Shown here in pieces: positions 1 to 5,879 of a DNA stretch of 20,373 nucleotides. A model generated the notes under the pieces. That model had not been told where the DNA came from, did not search any database, and worked only from the letters and a program-made list of their open reading frames with translations. Position 1 is the first letter of the stretch, and every line of letters begins with the position of its first letter. The stretch is taken from positions 1 through 20,373 of the forward strand of contig CATKYP010000004.1 in NCBI GenBank assembly GCA_949840855.1, given 5' to 3'. The stretch is from an uncultured Bacilli bacterium (GTDB taxonomy: Bacteria; Bacillota_I; Bacilli_A; RF39; UBA660). Made by a program: the position numbers and the translations under genes.

Positions 1-1
1 T

Positions 2-76
2 ATAGAACAAGCTTGTGAAAATTTAGGTATAGATTATGATGATTTGTATGATGAGGAGAGCGAAGATGAAAAATAA
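2..76 (+). CDS. C-terminal end of an unknown protein (partial)
   Basis: An open frame runs in from the left edge of the window and stops at TAA 74-76. Only 24 residues are visible; they end in a very acidic tail (DDLYDEESEDEK). The stop lies inside the start of the lipoprotein gene, so the two genes overlap by 11 bases and are probably translationally coupled. There is too little sequence to name a family. Confidence 0.55.
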   Translation: MEQACENLGIDYDDLYDEESEDEK

Positions 77-491
77 AAAAGTAATAACAATTATAACAAT
101 AATAATAGCATTAATAATTATATTATTTGGTACAACAGGTTGTGCATTTGATAGAGATAGCGATGCAGCAAGTTATAATGTAAGCAAAGAAGCAGATAGC
201 TTTAGAGTAAAAAGAAGAATAGTATTTATAAATTTAAGGCACGATAGCTACTTATTCGAAATAATAGGTAACTGTTCAATAGATACTGATAATACTGATA
301 AGCAATTAGAAGTAATTTGCAAAGTTGGAGAAGATAAATATCAGAAACACTTTTTAAGACTATCAGATGAAACAACATATACAGTAGAACAGTTAGATTA
401 TAGTGAAGTATCAAAATATGATTATGAGATAGTATTTAAGCCTGAAAGTATAGTACCAATAAAAATTGAAACTGAAGTAGGAGGTAAGTAA
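66..491 (+). CDS. Small phage lipoprotein (beta-sandwich lipoprotein type)
   Basis: A 141-residue protein predicted to be exported and lipid-anchored on the outer face of the cell membrane. The N-terminus has MKNKK, a hydrophobic stretch at about residues 6-21, then GTTGC with Cys26 as the likely lipidated residue; the -3 position is Thr, so this lipobox is not ideal. The mature part (YNVSKEADSFRVKRRIVFIN, then LEVICKVGEDKYQKHF and a C-terminal PIKIETE) resembles the small beta-sandwich lipoproteins seen in many phages of Gram-positive hosts; that link is from memory of the family. I chose ATG 66 because GAGGAG at 53-58 sits seven bases upstream; an earlier ATG at 36 would put a charged, non-signal stretch in front. 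Some phage lipoproteins block superinfection, but nothing here proves that role. Confidence 0.6.
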   Translation: MKNKKVITIITIIIALIIILFGTTGCAFDRDSDAASYNVSKEADSFRVKRRIVFINLRHDSYLFEIIGNCSIDTDNTDKQLEVICKVGEDKYQKHFLRLSDETTYTVEQLDYSEVSKYDYEIVFKPESIVPIKIETEVGGK

Positions 492-872
492 ATGAATTTA
501 AACGAGTTATATAAGAATATTGCAAATAGAAATATAAAAATTGGTGATGTAATTATTACTGGGAGCAACGGATTTAATTATATTCTAACTGAAGAGTATG
601 AATTAAAAAATACTGTTAGCGATATGGATATGTTTAGTCAATTTAGCAAGGAAACTTTAGTAGAACAAATATACATTGTTAAAAAAACAGAAGTAGAAAT
701 ATTAGAAGAAGATAAAGATATAGAAGGAATAGAAATTATTGAAAATATAGGAAATTACTTTATTATTAAAGATAGTAAAAAAAGTCAATTAAGCAAACAC
801 GACACAGTCATAATAGACAAAATCAATGAATTGGTAAGAGAAGTAAATAAAATCAAAAAAGGTTTAAAATGA
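492..872 (+). CDS. Phage protein of unknown function
   Basis: A 126-residue acidic protein. It starts right after the lipoprotein stop, with GAGG at 481-484 as ribosome site. The N-terminal half (KIGDVIITGSNGFNYILTEE, then SDMDMFSQFSKETL) looks like a small folded domain. The C-terminus (DKINELVREVNKIKKGLK) is a short amphipathic helix that may form a coiled coil. I do not recognise a named family. Its last four bases (ATGA) are the start of the next gene, so the two are likely co-translated. Confidence 0.6.
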   Translation: MNLNELYKNIANRNIKIGDVIITGSNGFNYILTEEYELKNTVSDMDMFSQFSKETLVEQIYIVKKTEVEILEEDKDIEGIEIIENIGNYFIIKDSKKSQLSKHDTVIIDKINELVREVNKIKKGLK

Positions 873-1060
873 ATGAATTATACTACAAAGATTTTAAAAA
901 ATACTGGTTAAATAATTACATAAAACAATATGTTATTTCTAACAATAAAGAAAAAAGAGCCATAAAAGAAAATCTATACAAGAATATAAACTTGAAAGAG
1001 AGTCAAAAGGATTATTTATGGCAAGAAATAGTTAGAAGAAGCATTGATTTAGGAAAATAG
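869..1060 (+). CDS. Small basic protein of unknown function
   Basis: A 63-residue Lys/Tyr-rich protein that is predicted to be all-helical, with no membrane segment or Cys pair. It overlaps the previous gene by ATGA and has no strong ribosome site of its own beyond AAAGG at 859-863 inside that gene, so translation probably depends on coupling. Function unknown. Confidence 0.5.
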   Translation: MNELYYKDFKKYWLNNYIKQYVISNNKEKRAIKENLYKNINLKESQKDYLWQEIVRRSIDLGK

Positions 1061-1075
1061 TTTCAATACACTTAT

Positions 1076-1093
1076 GCACTTTGAAAGGAGTGC
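1076..1093 (+). promoter_or_regulatory. Hairpin around the ribosome site of the zinc-finger gene
   Basis: GCACT (1076-1080) and AGTGC (1089-1093) form a perfect five-pair stem. The loop plus 3' arm hold the ribosome site AAAGGAG (1084-1090) for the ATG at 1096. The stem could moderate translation, but it is short and may be chance. Confidence 0.25.
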
Positions 1094-1095
1094 TA

Positions 1096-1263
1096 ATGAA
1101 AAGAAAATGTTCACTTTGTGGGGAATATAAATCGGTTGATGATTTTTACTGGAGAGATAAAAAACATACAAAAAAAGAATATTATTGCAAGAAATGTAGT
1201 AATTGGTTAACTAAATTGAAAATGAGAATATTAAGAGAAAGAAATAAAGAAGCTTTACGGTAA
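1096..1263 (+). CDS. Small zinc-finger protein
   Basis: A 55-residue protein with two Cys pairs, C5-x2-C8 and C31-x2-C34, separated by an aromatic/basic stretch (VDDFYWRDKKH). This is the treble-clef/zinc-ribbon layout often seen at the N-terminus of phage HNH endonucleases, but no HNH catalytic part follows; the chain ends in a basic helix. It may be a stand-alone nucleic-acid-binding protein or the remnant of an HNH nuclease. I chose ATG 1096, six bases after GGAG (1087-1090); a TTG at 1081 would place the ribosome site inside the gene. Confidence 0.6.
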   Translation: MKRKCSLCGEYKSVDDFYWRDKKHTKKEYYCKKCSNWLTKLKMRILRERNKEALR

Positions 1264-1278
1264 CTTTCTTTCTTTTTT
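1233..1278 (+). terminator. Weak AU-rich terminator-like hairpin
   Basis: Bases 1233-1244 (A/G-rich) can pair with 1265-1276 (T/C-rich) for about twelve pairs, only two of them G-C plus one G-U. A small inner hairpin lies at 1246-1256, and a T run follows at 1273-1278. It overlaps the end of the zinc-finger gene. Low GC in the stem makes real termination uncertain. Confidence 0.3.
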
Positions 1279-1307
1279 ATTTTAAAATTGAGATATTGGA
1301 GGTTTTT

Positions 1308-1739
1308 ATGGAAATTATAGAGAAAAAGTTTGACATAGATGATGATACATATAAAGTAAAAAGTTTAATTAATGATAAAGAATTAACTTTTAAAAGAAAT
1401 GTAGAATTAGCTAGAAAAATACAGTCAGTAAATGCGAATGCAAGACTAAATATGATTAAATGGATGAAAGAAGAAAATATTACAAAAGCTGATTTAATAG
1501 AAAAGACAGAAAAAAACGGTAAAATAATTTACGATGAAACAACTTATAGAGACTTAGAGAGAGGATTTATAGAAGACGAGAGTAAAAAGTTAGGTGAATC
1601 TATATTCAATATACTTTTTGGAAAATCAGCAGTAGATGTAATGATAGAATTAGGCTTTAATAATGAATATGTAGAAGAAGCTAGAAGATTTGGCGAAGAA
1701 ATAAATAAAATATTAACAAAAAAATCTCCCAGGAGATAG
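1308..1739 (+). CDS. Probable tail assembly chaperone, short form (gpG-like)
   Basis: A 143-residue protein, with GGAGG at 1298-1302 six bases before the start. Helical, with a C-terminal segment (FGKSAVDVMIELGFN at about residues 104-118, then a charged helix) that resembles the end of the short tail assembly chaperone in siphophages. That protein binds the tape measure while the tail grows and is not in the finished particle. The identification rests on this look plus the gene's form: the stop TAG 1737-1739 is overlapped by a second long frame in +1 that has no start of its own, the typical G/GT design. The position upstream of the terminase is unusual for this gene. An unrelated phage protein remains possible. 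Confidence 0.5.
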   Translation: MEIIEKKFDIDDDTYKVKSLINDKELTFKRNVELARKIQSVNANARLNMIKWMKEENITKADLIEKTEKNGKIIYDETTYRDLERGFIEDESKKLGESIFNILFGKSAVDVMIELGFNNEYVEEARRFGEEINKILTKKSPRR

Positions 1740-2085
1740 TAAAAAAAGTAAAAAAACAATTATATGCTTAGCATATGATGACGATTTAGATGCTTGTTAC
1801 GCTTATTGGTGTGCTAGATATAGAGATATTTCGTTTAAAGAATTTTTAAATATAGGTATAAGTGAATTTAATAAAAAGATAAGCAGTATACCTGAAAATG
1901 AGCCTCTAAGTATTCGTATAAGAGCAAGAGTAATAAATCTATATCAAATAAAAGATAAAAATATGAGAGAGTATTGGCAAGATCAAAAACAAGTATATAA
2001 AATACCTCAAATATATTTATCGAGTCAAGAATTAGACAACGCTTTGAAGGAGGAATTAAAAAATGGTGCTAAAAAAGTTTTATGA
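1717..2085 (+). CDS. Probable +1 frameshift extension of the tail assembly chaperone (T domain)
   Basis: This frame is open from 1717 (just after a TAA at 1714-1716) to TGA 2083-2085. It has no ATG, GTG or TTG until ATG 1963, about 82 codons in, yet the first part looks like protein: AYDDDLDACYAYWCARYRDI, SFKEFLN, then REYWQDQKQVYKIP. The layout of Asp-rich start, W/F-E-F-L core, R-I-R and a final charged E-Y-W segment resembles the Gp15/gpT tail-chaperone domain. If ribosomes slip +1 at CCC-A (1728-1731), the fusion is 141 + 117 = 258 residues. The end overlaps the next gene by 23 bases. Without frameshifting this stretch would be untranslated. Confidence 0.5.
   Translation, partial: QKNLPGDSKKSKKTIICLAYDDDLDACYAYWCARYRDISFKEFLNIGISEFNKKISSIPENEPLSIRIRARVINLYQIKDKNMREYWQDQKQVYKIPQIYLSSQELDNALKEELKNGAKKVL
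1728..1736 (+). promoter_or_regulatory. Candidate +1 ribosomal frameshift site
   Basis: In the short-form frame the codons read CCC AGG AGA TAG. A proline tRNA in the P site could move from CCC (1728-1730) to CCA (1729-1731) and regain good pairing; AGG next and a stop two codons later would favour a pause. No other codon in the 23-base overlap offers as good +1 re-pairing. A nine-pair hairpin with a three-base loop (1759-1767 with 1771-1779, including one G-U) lies about 28 bases downstream, rather far for a usual stimulator. Confidence 0.45.
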
Positions 2086-2449
2086 TAATATCAAAGTAAA
2101 GACAGATAAAATAGTGGAATACAGAGATGAAGAAGGAAATATAAGTTTATTTCCAATTGCAGGACTGCTTTGTAGATGCGAGTTTTTAAAAGTAGATGAT
2201 GAAAGATTAAAAGTAATGAAATTTAATCAAGAAGTAACTAAAAATATGGAATTTGATAAGAGTGATGAAGTCGTACCCTATCAAGATCCTAAAAATAAAA
2301 AACATCTAATACAAAAAGCTATCAAGGTTAATTTGATGTGGAAAGTATCTAATAACTGTGGTGTTAGTCAGATATTTAACGATAAAGAAGAAGCATTATC
2401 GCTAGTAGATGAAATAAATAGTAAATATATTTCTAAAGTGGAAATCTAG
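2063..2449 (+). CDS. Phage protein of unknown function
   Basis: A 128-residue protein starting with ATG 2063 after AAGGAGG (2047-2053), and overlapping the preceding +1 frame by 23 bases. It is mixed alpha/beta and basic/acidic, with a CRC motif (CRCEFL near residue 37) but no full zinc-binding set. No membrane segment. I do not recognise the family. Its position between the chaperone-like pair and the small terminase does not identify the function. Confidence 0.55.
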   Translation: MVLKKFYDNIKVKTDKIVEYRDEEGNISLFPIAGLLCRCEFLKVDDERLKVMKFNQEVTKNMEFDKSDEVVPYQDPKNKKHLIQKAIKVNLMWKVSNNCGVSQIFNDKEEALSLVDEINSKYISKVEI

Positions 2450-2467
2450 CAAAGTGAGGTGTATAAA

Positions 2468-2989
2468 ATGCTTACACCAAAACAAGAAAAATATGTAAAA
2501 AACTTAGTTAGTGGTATGTCACAAAGAAAAGCTTATAAGAAGGCTTTTGATGTAAAAGATATGAGTGACAAAAATATAGATTGCAAAGCTTCTAAACTTT
2601 TAAAAAATAGAGAGGTTAGGGCAAGGTACAATGAATTAATTGAAAGAGCAGCTAATAGAGCTGTAATTAAAGCAGAAGATATATTAGCAGAATATAAAGC
2701 CATAGCCTTTGCTAATGGTACAGATTTTGCAGAAGTCAAGGATAATACTGTGTATATAAAGAATACTGATAGCTTAGATGAAGATAAGAAGAAAGCTATT
2801 TCGCTTATAGAAACAACTAAATTTGGTATTAATGTAAGAACTCACGATAAAATGAAAGCGTTAGAAGCTTTATCAAAGTATGTAGGATTATATGATAATA
2901 AAAGTAATGATAAGGCTCATGTACCATTGATAAACGTAAAAATTGTTGACAATAGTAATTTAAAAGAAAATATGAAAGAAGGTAAGTAG
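2468..2989 (+). CDS. terS: Terminase small subunit
   Basis: A 173-residue protein of the Terminase_2 type, which recognises phage DNA and hands it to the large subunit for packaging. The N-terminal helix-turn-helix is clear: LTPKQEKYVKNLVSG then SQRKAYKKAF (residues 2-27). It is followed by SKLLKNREVRARYNEL and a central oligomerisation region. The C-terminus (about residues 150-173) is polar and probably contacts TerL. I chose ATG 2468, seven bases after GAGGT (2456-2460); a GTG at 2459 overlaps that ribosome site. The large subunit lies about 800 bases downstream instead of directly next to it. The only CATG in the window is in this gene, at 2918-2921. Confidence 0.9.
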   Translation: MLTPKQEKYVKNLVSGMSQRKAYKKAFDVKDMSDKNIDCKASKLLKNREVRARYNELIERAANRAVIKAEDILAEYKAIAFANGTDFAEVKDNTVYIKNTDSLDEDKKKAISLIETTKFGINVRTHDKMKALEALSKYVGLYDNKSNDKAHVPLINVKIVDNSNLKENMKEGK

Positions 2990-2990
2990 A

Positions 2991-3422
2991 ATGTCAAAAA
3001 ATAAGAACAAAAATAATAATTTTAACAAGGGATTAGACTCTAATAATCCAAAGAATGAAAACGAAAAAAATATTAATGAAAATATAAAAAATGATAATAA
3101 TGATGTAATTAATAACAACGATGATATAACAGATACTACTATTATTAATAATGAAGATGATACTTCAACAGATGATGTTGATATAGATAACACTCCTAAT
3201 AATGACGAAACAACTATCAAAGTTATTGATGATAAAAATATGCCTATAAGTGAAGAAATAGAAAAAGAAGAGGTCAAATCTTTAGGTATAGAGAAAGAAG
3301 TACACTCAAAAAACAACAATCTAAAACGAGCTAAAAATGGTGAATATTACGAAATAATATCAGATGAAATTGGTATGTGGAGTAGAACAGGAGAACCATT
3401 TAAATTAAGCGAATTAAACTAA
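2991..3422 (+). CDS. Asn/Asp-rich, largely disordered protein with a short conserved-looking tail
   Basis: A 143-residue protein. Residues 1-85 are almost entirely Asn, Asp, Lys, Glu, Ile and Thr and are probably disordered. Only the C-terminus looks folded: AKNGEYYEIISDEIGMWSRT followed by GEPFKLSELN. The start is two bases after the TerS stop, with GAAGG at 2978-2982 as ribosome site. The frame is consistent through the low-complexity part, which supports a real gene. A disordered acidic linker with a small C-terminal peptide between the two terminase genes could be a packaging partner, but that is a guess. Function unknown. Confidence 0.55.
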   Translation: MSKNKNKNNNFNKGLDSNNPKNENEKNINENIKNDNNDVINNNDDITDTTIINNEDDTSTDDVDIDNTPNNDETTIKVIDDKNMPISEEIEKEEVKSLGIEKEVHSKNNNLKRAKNGEYYEIISDEIGMWSRTGEPFKLSELN

Positions 3423-3441
3423 TTATATGGCATCAATTTAT

Positions 3442-3661
3442 ATTGTGTAAGTCCATCGCTCCTTTACAATAAATAAATACTATCTTTATAGGTAGTATGT
3501 TGGTGATATGGGTATATAGTACCAACTGTTTTTTGACGAAAAAACGCCAAGTGTACATATAAAGGCAAGGTGTGAGTGAACTTTATAAATCTATATATTA
3601 TCAGGCTAATTAGTTCAAGCCTGACTAGTTCTATATCACTAGCATAGTATCTACAAGGAGG
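3442..3661 (+). ncRNA. Structured 5' leader / non-coding RNA upstream of the large terminase
   Basis: This 220-base non-coding stretch folds into a series of hairpins. H1: TGTAA 3446-3450 with TTACA 3464-3468. H2: 3477-3484 with 3491-3498, eight pairs, one G-U. H3: GTTGGT 3499-3504 with ACCAAC 3521-3526, directly abutting H2. H4: GTTTTTT 3528-3534 with AAAAAAC 3539-3545, loop GACG. H5: TCAGGCT 3601-3607 with AGCCTGA 3618-3624. H6: CTAGT 3625-3629 with ACTAG 3638-3642, directly abutting H5. TGAACT 3577-3582 is the exact complement of AGTTCA 3612-3617 in the H5 loop, giving a six-pair pseudoknot. A ribosome site follows at 3655-3661. It could be a cis-regulatory leader of the 3671 ORF and terL, or a packaging RNA. 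I do not match it to a known RNA family. Confidence 0.6.
3443..3470 (+). promoter_or_regulatory. Weak promoter candidate
   Basis: TTGTGT (3443-3448), a 16-base spacer and TACAAT (3465-3470) form a sigma-70-like pair: the -10 box matches five of six, the -35 box only weakly. Transcription would start near 3477, which is exactly where the strongest hairpin of the structured RNA begins. In such AT-rich DNA matches of this quality are common. Confidence 0.2.
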
Positions 3662-3670
3662 TATTGAATA

Positions 3671-3877
3671 ATGGAATTAATAAAATTAGATGAAGATAGA
3701 TTTTTGATAAAAAATTCAAATGGAAAAATTATATCAAAAAAAGATGTTATTATTCACGATATTGAATCAAATGAGTGTGTAAAAGGGTTATATGAAGGTA
3801 AATTGAAAAATGAACATAACACTATCGAAGAAGCAAAGCAACTTAATAAATCTAATAACAAGCAAAAACATAGATAA
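3671..3877 (+). CDS. Small protein of unknown function overlapping terL
   Basis: A 68-residue ORF with an excellent ribosome site, AAGGAGG at 3655-3661, nine bases before ATG 3671. The first half (MELIKLDEDRFLIKNSNGKI) looks like a real beta-hairpin protein. The last 22 codons overlap the start of the large terminase by 68 bases in another frame and become Asn/Lys-rich, as expected for an out-of-frame reading. It could be a small functional protein, or a leader ORF whose translation controls access to the terL start. The 5' structured RNA lies just upstream. Confidence 0.5.
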   Translation: MELIKLDEDRFLIKNSNGKIISKKDVIIHDIESNECVKGLYEGKLKNEHNTIEEAKQLNKSNNKQKHR

Positions 3878-5192
3878 CATTGAAGTTTTAGGTTCAACTC
3901 AAAGTGGTAAGACATTTTCTATATCTTTAGGAACTTTATTATATGCACAAGAACTGTATAAATATGCACCTAATGAAAAATTTCAAGGAGCTATAATAGG
4001 TTGGAATCCAAACGCAATAAAACGTAATATAGCTGATGTTATGGTTGATTTTTTAGATAAAATGGGTTTTAAACAAAAAGACAAAAAGGGCAGAGGCAAC
4101 TACGAATTTACTTGGGGTCAGACTGAAAAATATCTAAAAGTATATAATATGACTTTTTACTTCTTTCCTTTTAATAACATATTGAGTTTTAACCAAATTC
4201 TGGGTGGAGGACTTATATTTGAATGGGTTGATGAGTCTGCAAGAATATATTCGCAGAATACATTGCAAGAACAATATGATCAGTTGCCAGGAAGACAAGT
4301 AAGCTATTCAGGACATCCTTATTTGAAAAGGATAAACTCATTTAATGTTGAGGGCAATGAAAATCACCCATATAAAATTAAATATTTAGATAATTTAAAA
4401 GGAAGATATTTAGAGTTCTTTCCTTACGATAATCCTAGAATTGATACAGAAGAAAAGATAAAAGGTATTCTTGATATGTTTCCTACAAGAACGTTAAAGG
4501 AACAAAAAGTTTATAACAAATGGGTTGTTGCTGAAGGCAGAGTATTTGATAAAATACCTAAAATCAAGAAAGAAGAATTCAAGTATTTATTGTTTAAAGA
4601 GATAGGATTAGGAATTGACTATGGGTCAACAAATGCTACTACATTTGTGCCTATTGCATTATGCTTACACGAATTAAAACAAAAATGGATTTTAGTTAGA
4701 CTACAAACGTATTATCACGACTCACAGAAATTAGGCACTACTCCAACTACAGAATTTTTTAGCAAACAGTTAAGGCTGTTCTTGTTGTATTTAAAATCTA
4801 AATATCCAAGAGTTCCTATAATTGATTTAATAGTAGATAGTGAAGCCAAACACTTTATTAATAGGCTTGATACAGATAATATTCCAAATACTCCAGCGAA
4901 TAAATATCCTGGTTCTGTCAAAGAAGGTGTTGAATATATGCAATCATTATGTGATAAGGAATATCTATACGAATTAGAAGAAGATAGTATTTATTATATT
5001 CACGATGATTTGTCTGTTGAACTATGTGAGAGAGATGAGGCTATAACAGAATTAGAGTCTTATAGATATGACAAAATAAAGTCTTTAAAAACGGGTGTAG
5101 ATTGTTATCTCAAAGAAATGGACCATAGTGTAGATGGTAGAAGATATTTATTGTTACATTGGAAAGAACTTAATAAAGCACCAACAATTTAA
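3810..5192 (+). CDS. terL: Terminase large subunit
   Basis: A 460-residue DNA-packaging motor: an N-terminal ATPase that drives DNA into the procapsid and a C-terminal RNase H-like nuclease that cuts the concatemer. Walker A is GSTQSGKT (residues 28-35), Walker B is LIFEWVDE (135-142) with D141 and E142. The nuclease part shows GIDYGST (D270), IDLIVDS (D343) and the final MDHSVDGRRY (D438, D442), matching the usual acidic active-site pattern. The start has the usual short lead (LSKKQSNLINLI) before Walker A, so it is complete; ribosome site GAAGG at 3795-3799. It starts inside the preceding small ORF. Length is typical of this family. Confidence 0.95.
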   Translation: MNITLSKKQSNLINLITSKNIDNIEVLGSTQSGKTFSISLGTLLYAQELYKYAPNEKFQGAIIGWNPNAIKRNIADVMVDFLDKMGFKQKDKKGRGNYEFTWGQTEKYLKVYNMTFYFFPFNNILSFNQILGGGLIFEWVDESARIYSQNTLQEQYDQLPGRQVSYSGHPYLKRINSFNVEGNENHPYKIKYLDNLKGRYLEFFPYDNPRIDTEEKIKGILDMFPTRTLKEQKVYNKWVVAEGRVFDKIPKIKKEEFKYLLFKEIGLGIDYGSTNATTFVPIALCLHELKQKWILVRLQTYYHDSQKLGTTPTTEFFSKQLRLFLLYLKSKYPRVPIIDLIVDSEAKHFINRLDTDNIPNTPANKYPGSVKEGVEYMQSLCDKEYLYELEEDSIYYIHDDLSVELCERDEAITELESYRYDKIKSLKTGVDCYLKEMDHSVDGRRYLLLHWKELNKAPTI

Positions 5193-5209
5193 AAAAGGGA
5201 GATGTTTCA

Positions 5210-5416
5210 ATGCAAATTAGATGTAAATCAAGTAATAGATTTTTGGCTGATATAAATACAAAAGATTTTTTTGACGATATTAGAAAAATGACAGGTATAA
5301 ATGTAGAAATACCTTTAAAGGTTAAATTTGCTTGTAGACATTGCAGAATGATAGAGTTATACGATGTTTACAAAGATAAATATATACATATTTCAAGTTA
5401 CAAAAATAAAAAATAG
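5210..5416 (+). CDS. Com-like small zinc protein, first Cys pair incomplete
   Basis: A 68-residue protein with ribosome site GGGAG (5197-5201). It begins MQIRCKSSNRFLADI and later has FACRHCRMIELYDV. This resembles the Com family of small zinc-binding RNA-binding proteins (in phage Mu, Com activates mom translation), where two C-x2-C pairs hold the metal. Here the second pair is intact (C42, C45) but the first is C5-K-S-S, so the expected second Cys is Ser8. It therefore may bind metal differently or not at all. Com-like genes near terminase are common in phages of this group, from my recollection. Role here unknown. Confidence 0.45.
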   Translation: MQIRCKSSNRFLADINTKDFFDDIRKMTGINVEIPLKVKFACRHCRMIELYDVYKDKYIHISSYKNKK

Positions 5417-5459
5417 TTTACGGTAACATTTCTTATAATCAATGTTAAAGTTATATTGT

Positions 5460-5531
5460 GAAACAGAAAAAGTGCATAAATAAGTGTATTTGAAACACAG
5501 AAAAGCATATGAACAATAAGTTTGTATGTTT
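5460..5531 (+). repeat. Imperfect tandem duplication in a non-coding gap
   Basis: Unit A (5460-5491) and unit B (5492-about 5531) share the blocks GAAACA, GAAAA, GCATA, AATAAG, TGTAT and TT in the same order with small indels. They fill most of the 136-base gap between the Com-like gene and the next gene. No ORF of useful length lies there. TATAAT at 5434-5439 upstream could be a -10 box, but I see no matching -35. Confidence 0.4.
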
Positions 5532-5552
5532 TTTTGAATGGAGGTTATGAAA

Positions 5553-5879
5553 ATGATAGATATTATAAAGCAAACGATGAGTGTCATAACTGATTTAACA
5601 GATAATATTTTAGATTATTTTCAGATAAATAGAAAATGGAAACTAAAAATATATTTTTTAAATCAATTAGTTTGTACCAAAAAAATAGAAAAGTTTGACG
5701 ATATATCAGATATTTTTAAAAAGCCTTATGTTTGTAAAGTTCATAAAAAGCACTTATTTAAAACTTTAAATACACAAGTTATTTTGATACCAGAAAAAGC
5801 ACTTTTCCAAGATGAAGATAAAAGAGAATTACATATTAATTGTGTTGTTTATGAGGGGGTGGGAATAAGTGAATTATAG
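5553..5879 (+). CDS. Phage protein of unknown function
   Basis: A 108-residue protein. I chose ATG 5553 because TGGAGG (5539-5544) is eight bases upstream; the in-frame ATGs at 5538 and 5547 overlap or crowd that site. The sequence is mixed, with an N-terminal helix (MIDIIKQTMSVITDLTDNIL), then a beta-rich part (KLKIYFLNQLVCTKKI). No signal peptide. The C-terminus overlaps the portal start by 11 bases, so the two are probably coupled. I do not recognise a family. Confidence 0.55.
   Translation: MIDIIKQTMSVITDLTDNILDYFQINRKWKLKIYFLNQLVCTKKIEKFDDISDIFKKPYVCKVHKKHLFKTLNTQVILIPEKALFQDEDKRELHINCVVYEGVGISEL

Noticed and set aside
2960..3319. Minus-strand 119-residue ORF rich in Ser, Leu and Phe
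   Set aside because: It is the reverse reading of the Asn/Asp-rich plus-strand gene; low-complexity AAT/GAT codons give open Leu/Ser/Phe frames on the other strand. No ribosome site.
3528..3545. Hairpin GTTTTTT-GACG-AAAAAAC as a terminator
   Set aside because: The T run is in the 5' arm and no T run follows the stem, so it is not an intrinsic terminator on the plus strand.
3497..3562. Possible 21-residue peptide inside the structured leader
   Set aside because: ATG 3497 has no proper ribosome site and overlaps hairpins H2 to H4; the hairpin pairing explains the sequence better.
3423..3670. Group I intron or tRNA in the gap before terL
   Set aside because: I looked for a tRNA cloverleaf with TTCRA arm and for group I core motifs and could not find either; flanking genes are not split halves of one protein.
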